From NCBI GenBank assembly GCA_964621645.1, contig CAZUMH010000027.1, positions 1 to 34,762 of the forward strand: 34,762 nt of DNA. The letters run 5' to 3'. The translations under genes and the position numbers were made by a program. This document shows, one piece after another, positions 23,815 through 32,986 of this stretch. This DNA is from CAZUMH01 sp964621645. GTDB taxonomy: Bacteria; Zhuqueibacterota; QNDG01; JAGLOF01. Each line of letters opens with the position of its first letter. The stretch's first letter is position 1. The notes under the pieces were generated by a model, which worked only from the letters and a program-made list of their open reading frames with translations, ran no database searches and had not been told where the DNA came from.

Positions 23815-24852
23815 TTGTCGACCATCAAAGAAATTGCCGAACACGCCCGGGTTTCCATCGGCACCGTGGACCGGGTGCTGCATAAACGGGGCAATGTCTC
23901 TGCTGAAGCACGGGAGCGTGTTCTCAAGGCTATCGAGAAGCTGGATTACAAACCGAATATTTTCGCCCGGCAGCTTAAACTGGCCAGGCCCCACGTTTTC
24001 GGCGTTATCATGCCCAGGTTCGAACAGGACAGCGGCTATTGGGTCATACCGGCCCGGGGCATTGATCAGGCCGAGCAGGAACTGGCGGGTCACCGGGTTT
24101 CCGTCCGTTATTTCCACTACAATCGTTACAACCGGAATTCCTTCTCCCGCTGCTGCGAAAAGGCCCTGGCCGAAGAGCTTAACGGCTATCTTATGGCACC
24201 GGCCCTGCCGGAGGTTGCCAGAGAATTTGAAGAAGCCCTGCCCCAAAATACCCCGTGCGTTTATTTTGATTCGACTGTGCCGGAGAGCCGGGGACTGTGC
24301 AGCATCGTCCAGGATTCCTATGCCAGTGGTGTCCTGGCCGGCCGGCTCATGCATCTTCTGACCGGCACAAGAGGATTGGTTGCCGTGATGCAGGGGCACA
24401 CCGGAGATTACCATATTCAGCAGCGGCTGTCCGGATTCACCGATTATTACAGGAGGGAAAAGCTTAATAGTCCGCTGCTGATCGATCCATCCCGTAACGA
24501 CGACCATGCCGATCGTCAAAATGTCATCATGAATATCATCAGGGAACATCCCGGCCTTAAAGGTCTGTTTATATCCGATGCCGCCACCTACTGCGCCGCC
24601 CGGGCTCTGGAGGCGCTGGGAGAAGCCGGAAATATCCACATAATCGGATACGATCTTCTTCCGGAGAATATTCAGTATCTGCAGCAGGGAACGATCGATT
24701 TTCTCATCAGCCAACAGTCCAAGCAGCAGGGCTATCAGGGCATCTACTCCCTGTTCCGTTATGTCGTCCTGAAGGAACAGCTTCCGGAAACGGTGATGAT
24801 GCCCATCGATATTATCACCCGGGAAAACGTTCAATATTATCAGACAGATTAG
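23815..24852 (+). CDS. LacI-family transcriptional regulator of the sugar locus
   Basis: The 345-residue protein starts at TTG, with AAGGA 9 nt upstream. The N-terminal LacI helix-turn-helix is clear: STIKEIAEHARVSIGTVDRVLHKRG, with the hinge helix region NIFARQLKLA near residue 55. The remainder is a periplasmic-binding-like effector domain (VFGVIMPRFEQDSGYW, GYLMAPALPEVA, IVQDSYASGVLAGRL, GLFISDAATYCAARAL, IIGYDLLPENI), so it should sense a sugar or sugar phosphate. It immediately precedes araB, 9 nt away. The matching operator modules before its own gene and at 11182 make it the likely repressor of both operons. The effector is unknown; L-arabinose or L-ribulose are plausible. Confidence 0.92.
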   Translation: MSTIKEIAEHARVSIGTVDRVLHKRGNVSAEARERVLKAIEKLDYKPNIFARQLKLARPHVFGVIMPRFEQDSGYWVIPARGIDQAEQELAGHRVSVRYFHYNRYNRNSFSRCCEKALAEELNGYLMAPALPEVAREFEEALPQNTPCVYFDSTVPESRGLCSIVQDSYASGVLAGRLMHLLTGTRGLVAVMQGHTGDYHIQQRLSGFTDYYRREKLNSPLLIDPSRNDDHADRQNVIMNIIREHPGLKGLFISDAATYCAARALEALGEAGNIHIIGYDLLPENIQYLQQGTIDFLISQQSKQQGYQGIYSLFRYVVLKEQLPETVMMPIDIITRENVQYYQTD

Positions 24853-24861
24853 AGGATGTCT

Positions 24862-26514
24862 ATGACCAAAGCAACCGTAATTGGCGCCGATTTTGGGACG
24901 GATTCAGTTCGTACGGTGCTTATTGATGCCGCCAATGGACGCATAATCTCTGCGGCAGTATGTGATTATCCCCGCTGGAAAGCCGGGCGCTTCTGCGATC
25001 CGGGCAGGAATCAATACCGGCAGCACCCCCTGGATTATGTGGAAAGCTTCACCCAAAGTATCAATCAGGTGCTGAAGCAGGCTCCCGCCGGAGCTGCGGA
25101 GAGTGTGATAGGAATCGGCATCGATACGACGGGATCCACCCCCTGCGCGCTGGACCAGACGGGAATGCCGCTGGCGCTGAAGCCGGGTTTCAAAGAGAAT
25201 CCCAATGCCATGTTTATCCTCTGGAAAGACCATACCGCGATTCAGGAAGCGGAAGAGATCAATGCCGCCTGTTCAACTGAAAACGGGACGGATTATCTGA
25301 AATATGTTGGCGGCGTCTACTCCTCGGAGTGGTTCTGGGCCAAAATACTGCATACAATCAGGGAGGATTCCTCGGTGCGGGAAGCGGCCTGGTCCTGGGC
25401 CGAACATTGCGACTGGATGCCGGCCTTACTGACCGGTGTCACCGCTGTCCGGGACATCAAACGCAGCCGCTGTGCCGCCGGCCATAAAGCAATCTGGCAT
25501 GCCGAATGGGGAGGGCTGCCCCCGGAATTCTTCTGGAGCGGGCTGGATGAGCGGCTATGCGGACTTCGGGACAAGCTTTACCATACCACCCTCACCGCCA
25601 ATCACTCTGCAGGAACCCTTTCAAAAGAATGGTCCAAAAGACTGGGCCTTTCACCGGACGTGCATGTGTCGGTGGGCGCTTTCGACGCCCATCTGGGCGC
25701 GGTGGGAGCTCAGATAGAACCGTATCACCTCTGCAAAGTCATGGGCACTTCCACCTGTGACATTCTGGTAGTTCCAATGGATGAAGCCAAGGATATCCTG
25801 GTCCGGGGCATCTGTGGTCAGGTGGATGGATCGGTACTGCCCGGCATGCTGGGTCTGGAAGCCGGCCAGTCCTCCTTCGGAGATGTGTATGCCTGGTTCC
25901 GGGACCTGCTGGCCTTTCCCCTTGCTTTTATGGAGCAGGATCCCTCCCGGGAGGAGGATGTCATTCCCCGCATCCTTCCCGCTCTCTCTGAACAGGCTGC
26001 GGCGCTTCCGGTAGATCCTGACGGTCCCGTTGCCGTTGACTGGCTTAACGGCCGCCGTACTCCCGACGCCAATCAGCGGCTGAAGCTGGGACTTACCGGT
26101 CTGGATCTGTCTTCGGATGCCGCCAAGATCTACCAGACCCTGGTCCAGGCCACGGCCTTCGGCGCCAAAGCCATCGTGGACCGTTTCCGTGATGAAGGCG
26201 TGCCCATTCACGGGATCATCGGTCTAGGAGGCGTGGCGAAAAAGAATCCGTTTGTTCTGCAGACTGTCTGCGATGTGATGGGAATGCCTATGCGTATCGC
26301 CCGGGCCGAGCAGGCGGTGGCGCTGGGCAGTGCCATGGCAGCCGCGACAGCCGCTGGTCTTTACGGTTCTATGCAGGAAGCCCAGGAAAAGATGGGGCAC
26401 GGTTTTGAAGCAACCTATACCCCTGATCCCGACACGCGAGAAGTCTACGGCCGTCTGTACCAGCGTTACCGGGAATTGGGAGCATTTATTGAACTTTCTG
26501 TAAAGGATACCTAG
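24862..26514 (+). CDS. araB: Ribulokinase
   Basis: The 550-residue FGGY kinase matches AraB: VIGADFGTDSVRTVLIDA, GIDTTGSTPCALD, FILWKDHTAIQEAEEIN, KYVGGVYSSEWFWAKILH, GAFDAHLGAVGA with the probable catalytic Asp275, and VDWLNGRRTPDANQ. It phosphorylates L-ribulose to L-ribulose-5-phosphate. AGAGG lies 6 nt before the ATG at 24862, so I chose this over the in-frame ATG at 24856. The araD gene begins one base after the stop. The FGGY signature and length are as expected; AraB often accepts several 2-ketopentoses. Confidence 0.95.
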   Translation: MTKATVIGADFGTDSVRTVLIDAANGRIISAAVCDYPRWKAGRFCDPGRNQYRQHPLDYVESFTQSINQVLKQAPAGAAESVIGIGIDTTGSTPCALDQTGMPLALKPGFKENPNAMFILWKDHTAIQEAEEINAACSTENGTDYLKYVGGVYSSEWFWAKILHTIREDSSVREAAWSWAEHCDWMPALLTGVTAVRDIKRSRCAAGHKAIWHAEWGGLPPEFFWSGLDERLCGLRDKLYHTTLTANHSAGTLSKEWSKRLGLSPDVHVSVGAFDAHLGAVGAQIEPYHLCKVMGTSTCDILVVPMDEAKDILVRGICGQVDGSVLPGMLGLEAGQSSFGDVYAWFRDLLAFPLAFMEQDPSREEDVIPRILPALSEQAAALPVDPDGPVAVDWLNGRRTPDANQRLKLGLTGLDLSSDAAKIYQTLVQATAFGAKAIVDRFRDEGVPIHGIIGLGGVAKKNPFVLQTVCDVMGMPMRIARAEQAVALGSAMAAATAAGLYGSMQEAQEKMGHGFEATYTPDPDTREVYGRLYQRYRELGAFIELSVKDT

Positions 26515-26515
26515 G

Positions 26516-27223
26516 ATGGATGGGTATAAGACCTTACGAGAGGAGGCCTGGGAGGCCAATCAGGCCCTGGCTTCCAGCAATCTGGTTACGGGGACGTTCG
26601 GCAATGTCAGTGCCCTGGATCGCAAACAGGGACTCTTTGCCATCAAACCAAGCGGTGTTCCCTACAAGGATATGCGCCCTGAGGACATAACCGTCATGGA
26701 TCTGGAGGGCAACCGGGTCTTCGGAAAATTGAATCCATCCTCCGATGCCCCGACACATATGATCCTCTATCAGCATTTTCAGGAGATCGGCGGTATTACC
26801 CACACCCATTCCAGCTACGCTACCTCCTGGGCGCAGGCACTGAAACCGATCCCGATCCTCGGGACCACCCATGCCGATTATCTGCCCCGGGACGTTCCCT
26901 GCACACCGGTGCTCAGCGATGAACAGATACAAGGAGATTATGAAATTGAAACGGGGAGGCAGATCGTAAAGACATTCACTGATCTTTCACCCGCGGAGAT
27001 CCCCATGGTGCTGGTCGGCGCACACGGCCCCTTCACCTGGGGCGCTGCGGCCTTGGATTCCGTCGACAACAGCCGCATTCTGGAAATGATCGCCCGGATG
27101 GCCCTGCAGACGCTGCAAATCAGGCCCGATCAGGCCCCCCTGAAAAAAACGCTGATTGACAAGCATTTCCTCCGGAAACATGGAACGAACGCCTATTACG
27201 GCCAGGGGAAAAGCCAATCATAA
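26516..27223 (+). CDS. araD: L-ribulose-5-phosphate 4-epimerase
   Basis: The 235-residue protein matches class II aldolase/AraD: LVTGTFGNVSALDR, FAIKPSGVPYKDM, PSSDAPTH, THTHSSYATSWAQ, VGAHGPFTWG and NAYYGQG. Zinc ligands His96, His98 and His170 fit E. coli AraD (95, 97, 171). Asp77 fits AraD Asp76, where fuculose-1-P aldolase has Glu, so this is the epimerase rather than the aldolase. It converts L-ribulose-5-P to D-xylulose-5-P. AAGGA before the ATG lies at the end of araB. Confidence 0.95.
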   Translation: MDGYKTLREEAWEANQALASSNLVTGTFGNVSALDRKQGLFAIKPSGVPYKDMRPEDITVMDLEGNRVFGKLNPSSDAPTHMILYQHFQEIGGITHTHSSYATSWAQALKPIPILGTTHADYLPRDVPCTPVLSDEQIQGDYEIETGRQIVKTFTDLSPAEIPMVLVGAHGPFTWGAAALDSVDNSRILEMIARMALQTLQIRPDQAPLKKTLIDKHFLRKHGTNAYYGQGKSQS

Positions 27224-27238
27224 TAAAAGGGTGCTTTT

Positions 27239-28708
27239 ATGGACAACATCCCAACCATCAAACCAGGCATCGTGGCGGTGAGCCGGGACTGTTTTCCTGC
27301 TGAACTGTCCAAAACACGCCGGCAAAAAGTTGCTGAAGCCTGCTGGAAGACCGGACTGGAACTGGTAGAGATCGACATCATCGTCGAGAACGAATCCCAG
27401 GCGGAACTGGCTCTCGCCGAACTGTCGGAACGGGAAGTGAATGCCCTGGTCGTCTTTCTGGGCAATTTCGGACCGGAGACACCGGAGACACGACTGGCCC
27501 AGGAATTTGACGGACCGGTAATGTTTGCGGCGGCCGCCGAGGAACGGGGTGACAACCTCATTCAGGGCCGTGGTGACGCCTTCTGCGGCATGCTGAACGC
27601 CTCCTACAATCTGGGATTGAGAAAACAGCGTCCCTTTATTCCCGCCTATCCGGTGGGCCAGCCGGAAGAAGTGGCCGCCATGATCGCTGATTTTTTACCG
27701 GTGGCCCGGATATGGATCGGAATGAAAAATCTGAAGATTTTTTCCTTCGGGCCTCGTCCCCAGGATTTTCTGGCCTGCAATGCGCCGATCAAACCGCTGT
27801 ACGATCTGGGTATTGAAGTAATGGAGAACAGTGAGCTGGATCTTTATGACCTCTACCGCTCCGCCGAGGGGAATGCCGCCATTCCCGCCATCGCCCGAGA
27901 AATGGCCGATGAACTCGGTGCCGGGAACCACTACCCCAAGCTCCTCAATAAGCTGGCCCAGTTCGAAGTAGCACTCACCGAATTCATGGACGATCAGCTG
28001 GGCATGTCCTCGTTTGGTATTTTTGCCAACAAATGCTGGCCCTCCTTCGAAAAATATTTCGGCTTTGTTCCCTGTTATGTCAACTCCAGGCTGGCAACCC
28101 GCGGCATGCCGGTGGCCTGCGAGGTGGACATCTACGGCGCCCTCTCCGAATATATGGCCGCCTGTGCTTCCCTGCTTCCGCCGACACTGTTGGATATCAA
28201 TAACAACGTCCCTCCCGACATGTCGGAAGGCCGGCTGCAGGGATACAAACTGACCGATCTGTTTATGGGATTTCACTGCGGTAACACACCGGCGTCCTGC
28301 ATGCTTAACCATGACATGAAGTATCAGCTCATCATGCACCGGCTCATGGAGCCAGGCAAAGATGCGGACATCACCCGGGGTACCCTGGAAGGACGACTGC
28401 GACCGGGAGAGGTCACTCTCTTCCGTCTGCAGTCCACTGCCGAGACATCCCTGAGATCCTACATCGCCCAGGGAGAGATCCTGGACCTTGATCCCCGTTC
28501 CTTCGGCGGCATTGGTGTGTTTGCCATTGCGGAGATGGGACGGTTCTACCGTCACGTCCTGATCGAGAAACGCTTCCCCCATCACGGCGCCGTGGCATTC
28601 GCCCATGTCGGGAAGGCTCTGTTTAACGCGCTCCGCATGCTCGGCGTGGATGAGATCGATTTCAACCAGCCGGCGGGCATGTTCTATCCAACTGAAAATC
28701 CTTTTTAA
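27239..28708 (+). CDS. L-fucose/L-arabinose isomerase family protein (FucI-like), probable AraA substitute
   Basis: The 489-residue protein belongs to the FucI-type isomerases (COG2407 type), not the classical AraA family. Recognisable parts are LVVFLGNFGPETPETRLAQ, RIWIGMKNLKIFSFGPRPQDF, VACEVDIYGALSEYM and LLDINNNVPPD. The likely metal ligands Glu295 and Asp319 are 24 residues apart, as Glu337 and Asp361 are in E. coli FucI. A histidine follows in FMGFHCGNTP (His346), and others lie near EKRFPHHGAVAFAH. The gene sits 15 nt after araD with no other isomerase in the locus. It therefore probably supplies L-ribulose from L-arabinose, though L-fucose or D-arabinose are alternatives. Confidence 0.87.
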   Translation: MDNIPTIKPGIVAVSRDCFPAELSKTRRQKVAEACWKTGLELVEIDIIVENESQAELALAELSEREVNALVVFLGNFGPETPETRLAQEFDGPVMFAAAAEERGDNLIQGRGDAFCGMLNASYNLGLRKQRPFIPAYPVGQPEEVAAMIADFLPVARIWIGMKNLKIFSFGPRPQDFLACNAPIKPLYDLGIEVMENSELDLYDLYRSAEGNAAIPAIAREMADELGAGNHYPKLLNKLAQFEVALTEFMDDQLGMSSFGIFANKCWPSFEKYFGFVPCYVNSRLATRGMPVACEVDIYGALSEYMAACASLLPPTLLDINNNVPPDMSEGRLQGYKLTDLFMGFHCGNTPASCMLNHDMKYQLIMHRLMEPGKDADITRGTLEGRLRPGEVTLFRLQSTAETSLRSYIAQGEILDLDPRSFGGIGVFAIAEMGRFYRHVLIEKRFPHHGAVAFAHVGKALFNALRMLGVDEIDFNQPAGMFYPTENPF

Positions 28709-28764
28709 AATGTGTGATATATACGTTCTGACTTTCCATTTAATTAATTGAGAGGAATTAGCGT

Positions 28765-30456
28765 ATGACTGCGAGTTTGGCACCCTGGGATTGGCTGGTT
28801 ATCGGCATATATTTTGTCGGTCTGGTGGCTCTGGTCTGGTGGTCCGCCAGAAGACAGAAGACTTCCGCCGATTACTTTCTGGCCAGCAGGAATATCGGCT
28901 GGTTCGTCGTCGGTGCTTCGATTTTTGCGTCCAATATCGGATCTGAGCATATTGTCGGACTATCCGGCAACGGTGCCACCAGCGGCATGGGCATGGCTCA
29001 CTGGGAGCTTCATGCCTGGGTGCTGATTATGCTGGCCTGGGTCTTTGTGCCTTTTTATAAGCGGGCAGGTGTGTTCACCATGCCTGAATTTCTGGAGAAA
29101 CGGTTCAACAGCAAGGCCCGCTGGATCCTCTCGCTGGTATCATTAGTGGCCTATATTTTTACCAAAGTGTCGGTGACGGTCTATGCCGGCGGTATGGTAT
29201 TCGGTGTCCTGCTGCCTGATACTTTCGGCAACCCGCAGAACGCTTTCTGGGTGGGAGCGCTGGCCACCGTAATCCTTACCGGTATCTATACGGTCATGGG
29301 CGGCCTCCGCGCGGTGGTCTACACAGACACGGCCCAGACCTTTATCCTGATTATCGGGTCTGTTTTTATCACCCTCTTCGGCCTGCAAAGACTGGGCGGC
29401 TGGTCCGAGCTAGTGCATATCTGCGGTCATGCCTCGCAAAATTTCGCCCTCTGGCGCCCCAATACCGATCCGAACTATCCCTGGCTGGGGGTGCTGATCG
29501 CCTCTCCTATTATCGGCATCTGGTACTGGTGTACGGATCAGTACATCGTCCAGAGGACCCTGGCCGCGAAAAATCTGCAGAATGCCCGCCGGGGCGCTAT
29601 CTGGGGGGGATTTTTGAAACTGACACCGGTGCTTATCTTTCTGGTTCCGGGGATGATCGGCTTCGCCCTGCATCAAAAGGGAATCATTCATATCCCCATG
29701 AAAATGGTCAATGGACAGGAAGTGATCAACGGAGATCAGGTCTTCCCTGTAATGGTGGCAACACTGCTCCCAGCGGGTCTGCGCGGTCTTGTTGTGGGCG
29801 GTCTGCTGGCGGCATTGATGAGTTCCCTCTCTTCCCTGTTCAACTCCTGCGCCTCACTCTTCACTATCGATATCTATGAAAAAATCAACCCGAACGCCTC
29901 AGAGCGGCGGCTGGTGAATGTGGGGCGTATCGCCACCGGTGTCGTGGTGGCACTGGGCATTATCTGGATTCCGGTGATGCCTATGATCTCCCAGGGAGGC
30001 CTCTATAAATATTTGCAAAGTGTCCAGGGCTATCTGGCGCCGCCGATTACGGCGGTGTTTCTGCTCGGCCTTTTTAATAAGCGCATCAATGCCACCGGCG
30101 CCGTGGCCGGGCTCTCCGCGGGATTTATCCTGGGTATGATCAAGCTCATAATCCAGGCCCTGGTCGGCGGAGGGATTATCACCGGACCCGGCTGGATGGT
30201 GGCCATCGGCGAATATAACTTTTTATTTGCCTCAGGCTGGCTTCTGGGAATCAGCATTGCCATTGTCGTCTTTGTCTCTCTGATGACAGCTCCGCAGGAT
30301 CCAAAACGCATTCAGGGATTGACCTATGCGACAGCAACCGCTGCGGACAGGGCCGAAAATCGGGCCAGCTGGAACAAATGGGACGTGATCGCCTCTGTCG
30401 TTGTGGTGGGTCTTGTTCTCACGATGTATCTCTACTTCTCATTCTGGCTGGGATAA
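28765..30456 (+). CDS. SSS-family sodium/sugar symporter
   Basis: The 563-residue protein has about 14 hydrophobic helices and SGLT-like motifs: YFLASRNIGWFVVGASIFASNIGSEHIVGLSG, MPEFLEKRFNSKARWI, YTVMGGLRAVVYTDTAQTFIL, and the family signature YWCTDQYIVQRTLAAKN. The segment LMSSLSSLFNSCASLFTIDIY is the usual Na+-site helix. It imports a sugar with Na+ across the inner membrane. It lies 56 nt after the isomerase gene, with AGAGGAAT before the ATG. It is a second import route beside the ABC system encoded at 14800-18551, probably for L-arabinose. Confidence 0.93.
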   Translation: MTASLAPWDWLVIGIYFVGLVALVWWSARRQKTSADYFLASRNIGWFVVGASIFASNIGSEHIVGLSGNGATSGMGMAHWELHAWVLIMLAWVFVPFYKRAGVFTMPEFLEKRFNSKARWILSLVSLVAYIFTKVSVTVYAGGMVFGVLLPDTFGNPQNAFWVGALATVILTGIYTVMGGLRAVVYTDTAQTFILIIGSVFITLFGLQRLGGWSELVHICGHASQNFALWRPNTDPNYPWLGVLIASPIIGIWYWCTDQYIVQRTLAAKNLQNARRGAIWGGFLKLTPVLIFLVPGMIGFALHQKGIIHIPMKMVNGQEVINGDQVFPVMVATLLPAGLRGLVVGGLLAALMSSLSSLFNSCASLFTIDIYEKINPNASERRLVNVGRIATGVVVALGIIWIPVMPMISQGGLYKYLQSVQGYLAPPITAVFLLGLFNKRINATGAVAGLSAGFILGMIKLIIQALVGGGIITGPGWMVAIGEYNFLFASGWLLGISIAIVVFVSLMTAPQDPKRIQGLTYATATAADRAENRASWNKWDVIASVVVVGLVLTMYLYFSFWLG

Positions 30457-30515
30457 AAATTGCATTCGACCGGCAAAAACCGGCAGCTCTGTATTGAAAA
30501 CATGTATGTGGGATC

Positions 30516-31166
30516 ATGACACAGGTTGACGGAAAATCCGCCGGCCCCTTTTCCCGCTGGCTTGATACATTTACACGGGCCCTGAGAGATAATCTGTCCG
30601 TCGTGGTGGATTGCGGTGGATGTACCGCCTGCTGCCGTAATAAATCATTTATTCAGATTGCCCCCGAGGAATCGGAAACACGCGCGGCGATTCCGCGGGA
30701 GCTGCTTTTCCCGGCTCCGGGACTGCCGGAGGGATACTATATCTTGGGATATGATACTCGGGGACACTGCCCTATGCTGGTTGATAACCGCTGCGTGATC
30801 TATGCCCGTCGGCCCCGGACCTGCCGGATCTTCGACTGCCGGGTGTTGACAGCAGCCGGGATTTCCGTCACGGAAGACCGAACATCCCCCGTTGATGTTC
30901 AGGCCGCGCGCTGGCAGTTTGTCTGTTCGGAACAGGAGGAATTGGATTCCCTCCAGGCGATAAAAGCCGCCGCAGCGTATATTCAACAGCAGACTGCCTA
31001 TTTACCGGAAAAATGGCAACCTGGGAATGCCTTTCAAACCGGTGTCCTGGCGGTGGTTGCCGGCCCACTCTTTCTTGAAAATTCCCAAGAGACCGACCCG
31101 CTCACCGTGACCGTTAATGATCTGATAAAAAGTTTTGAACGGTTTGAAGAAAGTCGGACGATCTGA
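30516..31166 (+). CDS. YkgJ-family cysteine-cluster protein
   Basis: The 216-residue protein has the CxxCxxC cluster of the YkgJ family (VDCGGCTACCRNK, about residues 33-42). HCPMLVDNRCVIYARRPRTCRIFDC follows, giving the usual set of eight or so cysteines thought to bind zinc or an Fe-S cluster. The exact role is unknown; it is a small cytoplasmic protein with no signal peptide. The C-terminal 80 residues are helical and not recognised. The ribosome-binding site is weak (GTGGGAT). It follows the symporter by 59 nt and may be cotranscribed, but no functional link to sugar use is evident. Confidence 0.83.
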   Translation: MTQVDGKSAGPFSRWLDTFTRALRDNLSVVVDCGGCTACCRNKSFIQIAPEESETRAAIPRELLFPAPGLPEGYYILGYDTRGHCPMLVDNRCVIYARRPRTCRIFDCRVLTAAGISVTEDRTSPVDVQAARWQFVCSEQEELDSLQAIKAAAAYIQQQTAYLPEKWQPGNAFQTGVLAVVAGPLFLENSQETDPLTVTVNDLIKSFERFEESRTI

Positions 31167-31252
31167 AACTGGTGACACTCGGTGTTCTCGTGGGAGATAT
31201 AGGCGTGACATTAAGAACCTTTCACCTTTATACCCTTTTTGAGGAGGATCCC

Positions 31253-32902
31253 ATGAAAAGATCTTTATCAATCCTTATAAGTATTGCTGTTTTACTGATC
31301 TTCATTGCACCGCTGTTTGCCCAGCATCCCGCATTCACACACCAGGATACACTGCGCGGCTCCATCACTCCGGAAAGGGAATGGTGGGATCTGACCTACT
31401 ACCATCTGGACATTAAAGTAGATCCGGTGGAGAAAATGATTTCCGGGACCAATGAGATCACCTATCGGGTTTTAAAGCCTGATACAATGATGCAGGTGGA
31501 TCTGCAGCCGCCGATGACCATGATCCGGGTTGATCAGAACGGCCGTGAGCTTTCATTTCGCCGGGACGGCAATGCCTGGTTTATTAGGCTGGAGAAAGCG
31601 CAGGATATCGGCGCGCTCAACACACTGCTGATCGAATACGCGGGCAAGCCCAAGGTGAGCCGGCGTCCGCCCTGGGACGGAGGCATCACCTGGCAGAAAG
31701 ACAGCAACGGCATCGACTTCATCGCCAGCACCTGTGAGGGCGAAGGGGCCAGTCTCTGGTGGCCCTGCAAGGATCACCCCGCCGACGAACCCGACAGCAT
31801 GCTCATCAGCGTGAATGTGCCCGGCAATCTGATTGATGTCTCCAACGGCCGTCTGCGGCGAGTGGATGATCTGCCTGACGGGTCGCATGCCTTTCACTGG
31901 TTCGTCTCAAATCCCATCAATCACTACGGCGTCAATATCAACATCGGCGATTACGTCCACTTTTCCGATGTCTATCAGGGCGAGAAAGGCCCGCTGGACT
32001 GCGACTATTGGGTGCTCCGCGACAATCTGGAAAAGGCGAAAGTCCATTTCAAGGAGGCCCATCGCATGCTGGAGGCCTTCGAGCACTGGTTCGGTCCCTA
32101 TCCTTTTTATGAGGACAGTTATAAACTGGTGGAGGCTCCCTATCTGGGCATGGAACATCAGAGCTCCGTCACCTACGGCAACGGGTATCAGAACGGCTAC
32201 CTGGGCAGAGATCTCAGCAGGACCGGCTGGGGGCTGAAGTTCGACTTCATTATTGTCCATGAATCGGGGCATGAGTGGTTCGCCAACAGCATCAGCAACA
32301 ATGACGCGGCTGAAATGTGGATCCATGAGGCTTTCATCGCTTATTCCGAAAATCTCTTTCTTGATTATTTTTATGGGAAAAAAGCCAGCGCTGATTACGT
32401 CATCGGCACCAGAGCGCTGATTCGCAACGACCGCCCCATCGCCGGCATCAGAGGGGTCAACTATTCCGGATCCGGTGACATGTACTACAAAGGCTCCAAT
32501 ATGCTGCACACCCTGCGTCAGATCATCGGCGATGATGAAAAATGGCGTGCCATCCTGCGGGGTCTGAATAAAACCTTCTATCACCAGACTGTCTCCGGAG
32601 ATCAGATCGAATCCTACATTATCGAAAAGTCCGGTCTGGATCTGGCGCCCTTTTTCAATCAGTTCGTGCGGGATGTACGGATCCCCGTTCTGGAGTATAT
32701 CATACAGGACTCGACCCTGCGATACCGGTGGAATAACTGTGTCCGCGGTTTCAACATGCCGATTGCCGTGGCACTGGACGGCAAGACCGTTCTGCTTAAG
32801 CCAACCATGCGCTGGAAGGAACTCGCGCTGGATAAACCGGTCTCGAGGCTGGTTCCGGACAGGAATTATTATGCGGCGACGTTCAATTTGACGGGGGAAT
32901 AG
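31253..32902 (+). CDS. M1-family metallopeptidase, exported
   Basis: The start at 31253 follows GAGGAGG and gives a clean signal peptide (SLSILISIAVLLIFIAPLFAQ); an earlier ATG-frame start lacks this. The 549-residue protein has the gluzincin zinc site HESGH (His336, His340), with the third ligand Glu359 in MWIHEAF, exactly 18 residues later as in M1 peptidases. The exopeptidase motif region reads LGMEHQSS, and the N-terminal beta domain contains SGTNEITYRV. It would trim peptides from their N-terminus outside the cytoplasm. The length is short because it lacks the long C-terminal helical domain of PepN. Confidence 0.91.
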   Translation: MKRSLSILISIAVLLIFIAPLFAQHPAFTHQDTLRGSITPEREWWDLTYYHLDIKVDPVEKMISGTNEITYRVLKPDTMMQVDLQPPMTMIRVDQNGRELSFRRDGNAWFIRLEKAQDIGALNTLLIEYAGKPKVSRRPPWDGGITWQKDSNGIDFIASTCEGEGASLWWPCKDHPADEPDSMLISVNVPGNLIDVSNGRLRRVDDLPDGSHAFHWFVSNPINHYGVNINIGDYVHFSDVYQGEKGPLDCDYWVLRDNLEKAKVHFKEAHRMLEAFEHWFGPYPFYEDSYKLVEAPYLGMEHQSSVTYGNGYQNGYLGRDLSRTGWGLKFDFIIVHESGHEWFANSISNNDAAEMWIHEAFIAYSENLFLDYFYGKKASADYVIGTRALIRNDRPIAGIRGVNYSGSGDMYYKGSNMLHTLRQIIGDDEKWRAILRGLNKTFYHQTVSGDQIESYIIEKSGLDLAPFFNQFVRDVRIPVLEYIIQDSTLRYRWNNCVRGFNMPIAVALDGKTVLLKPTMRWKELALDKPVSRLVPDRNYYAATFNLTGE

Positions 32903-32986
32903 AGAGGACGGGACACAATCAGCATATGCCGTTCAGCGAGAACCATAGCGTCAATCGTTGTTGCCACCTACAATCAGGAGGTCCTC

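Noticed and set aside
28709..28764. Possible third LacI-type operator before the symporter (TGTGTGATATATACGTT)
   Set aside because: Only fragments of the motif match, the spacing is wrong, and no TTGACA stands at the right distance.
30457..30485. CCGG-CAAAAA-CCGG hairpin after the symporter gene
   Set aside because: The stem is only 4 bp and no T tract follows, so it is not a convincing terminator; the sequence is mainly a direct repeat.
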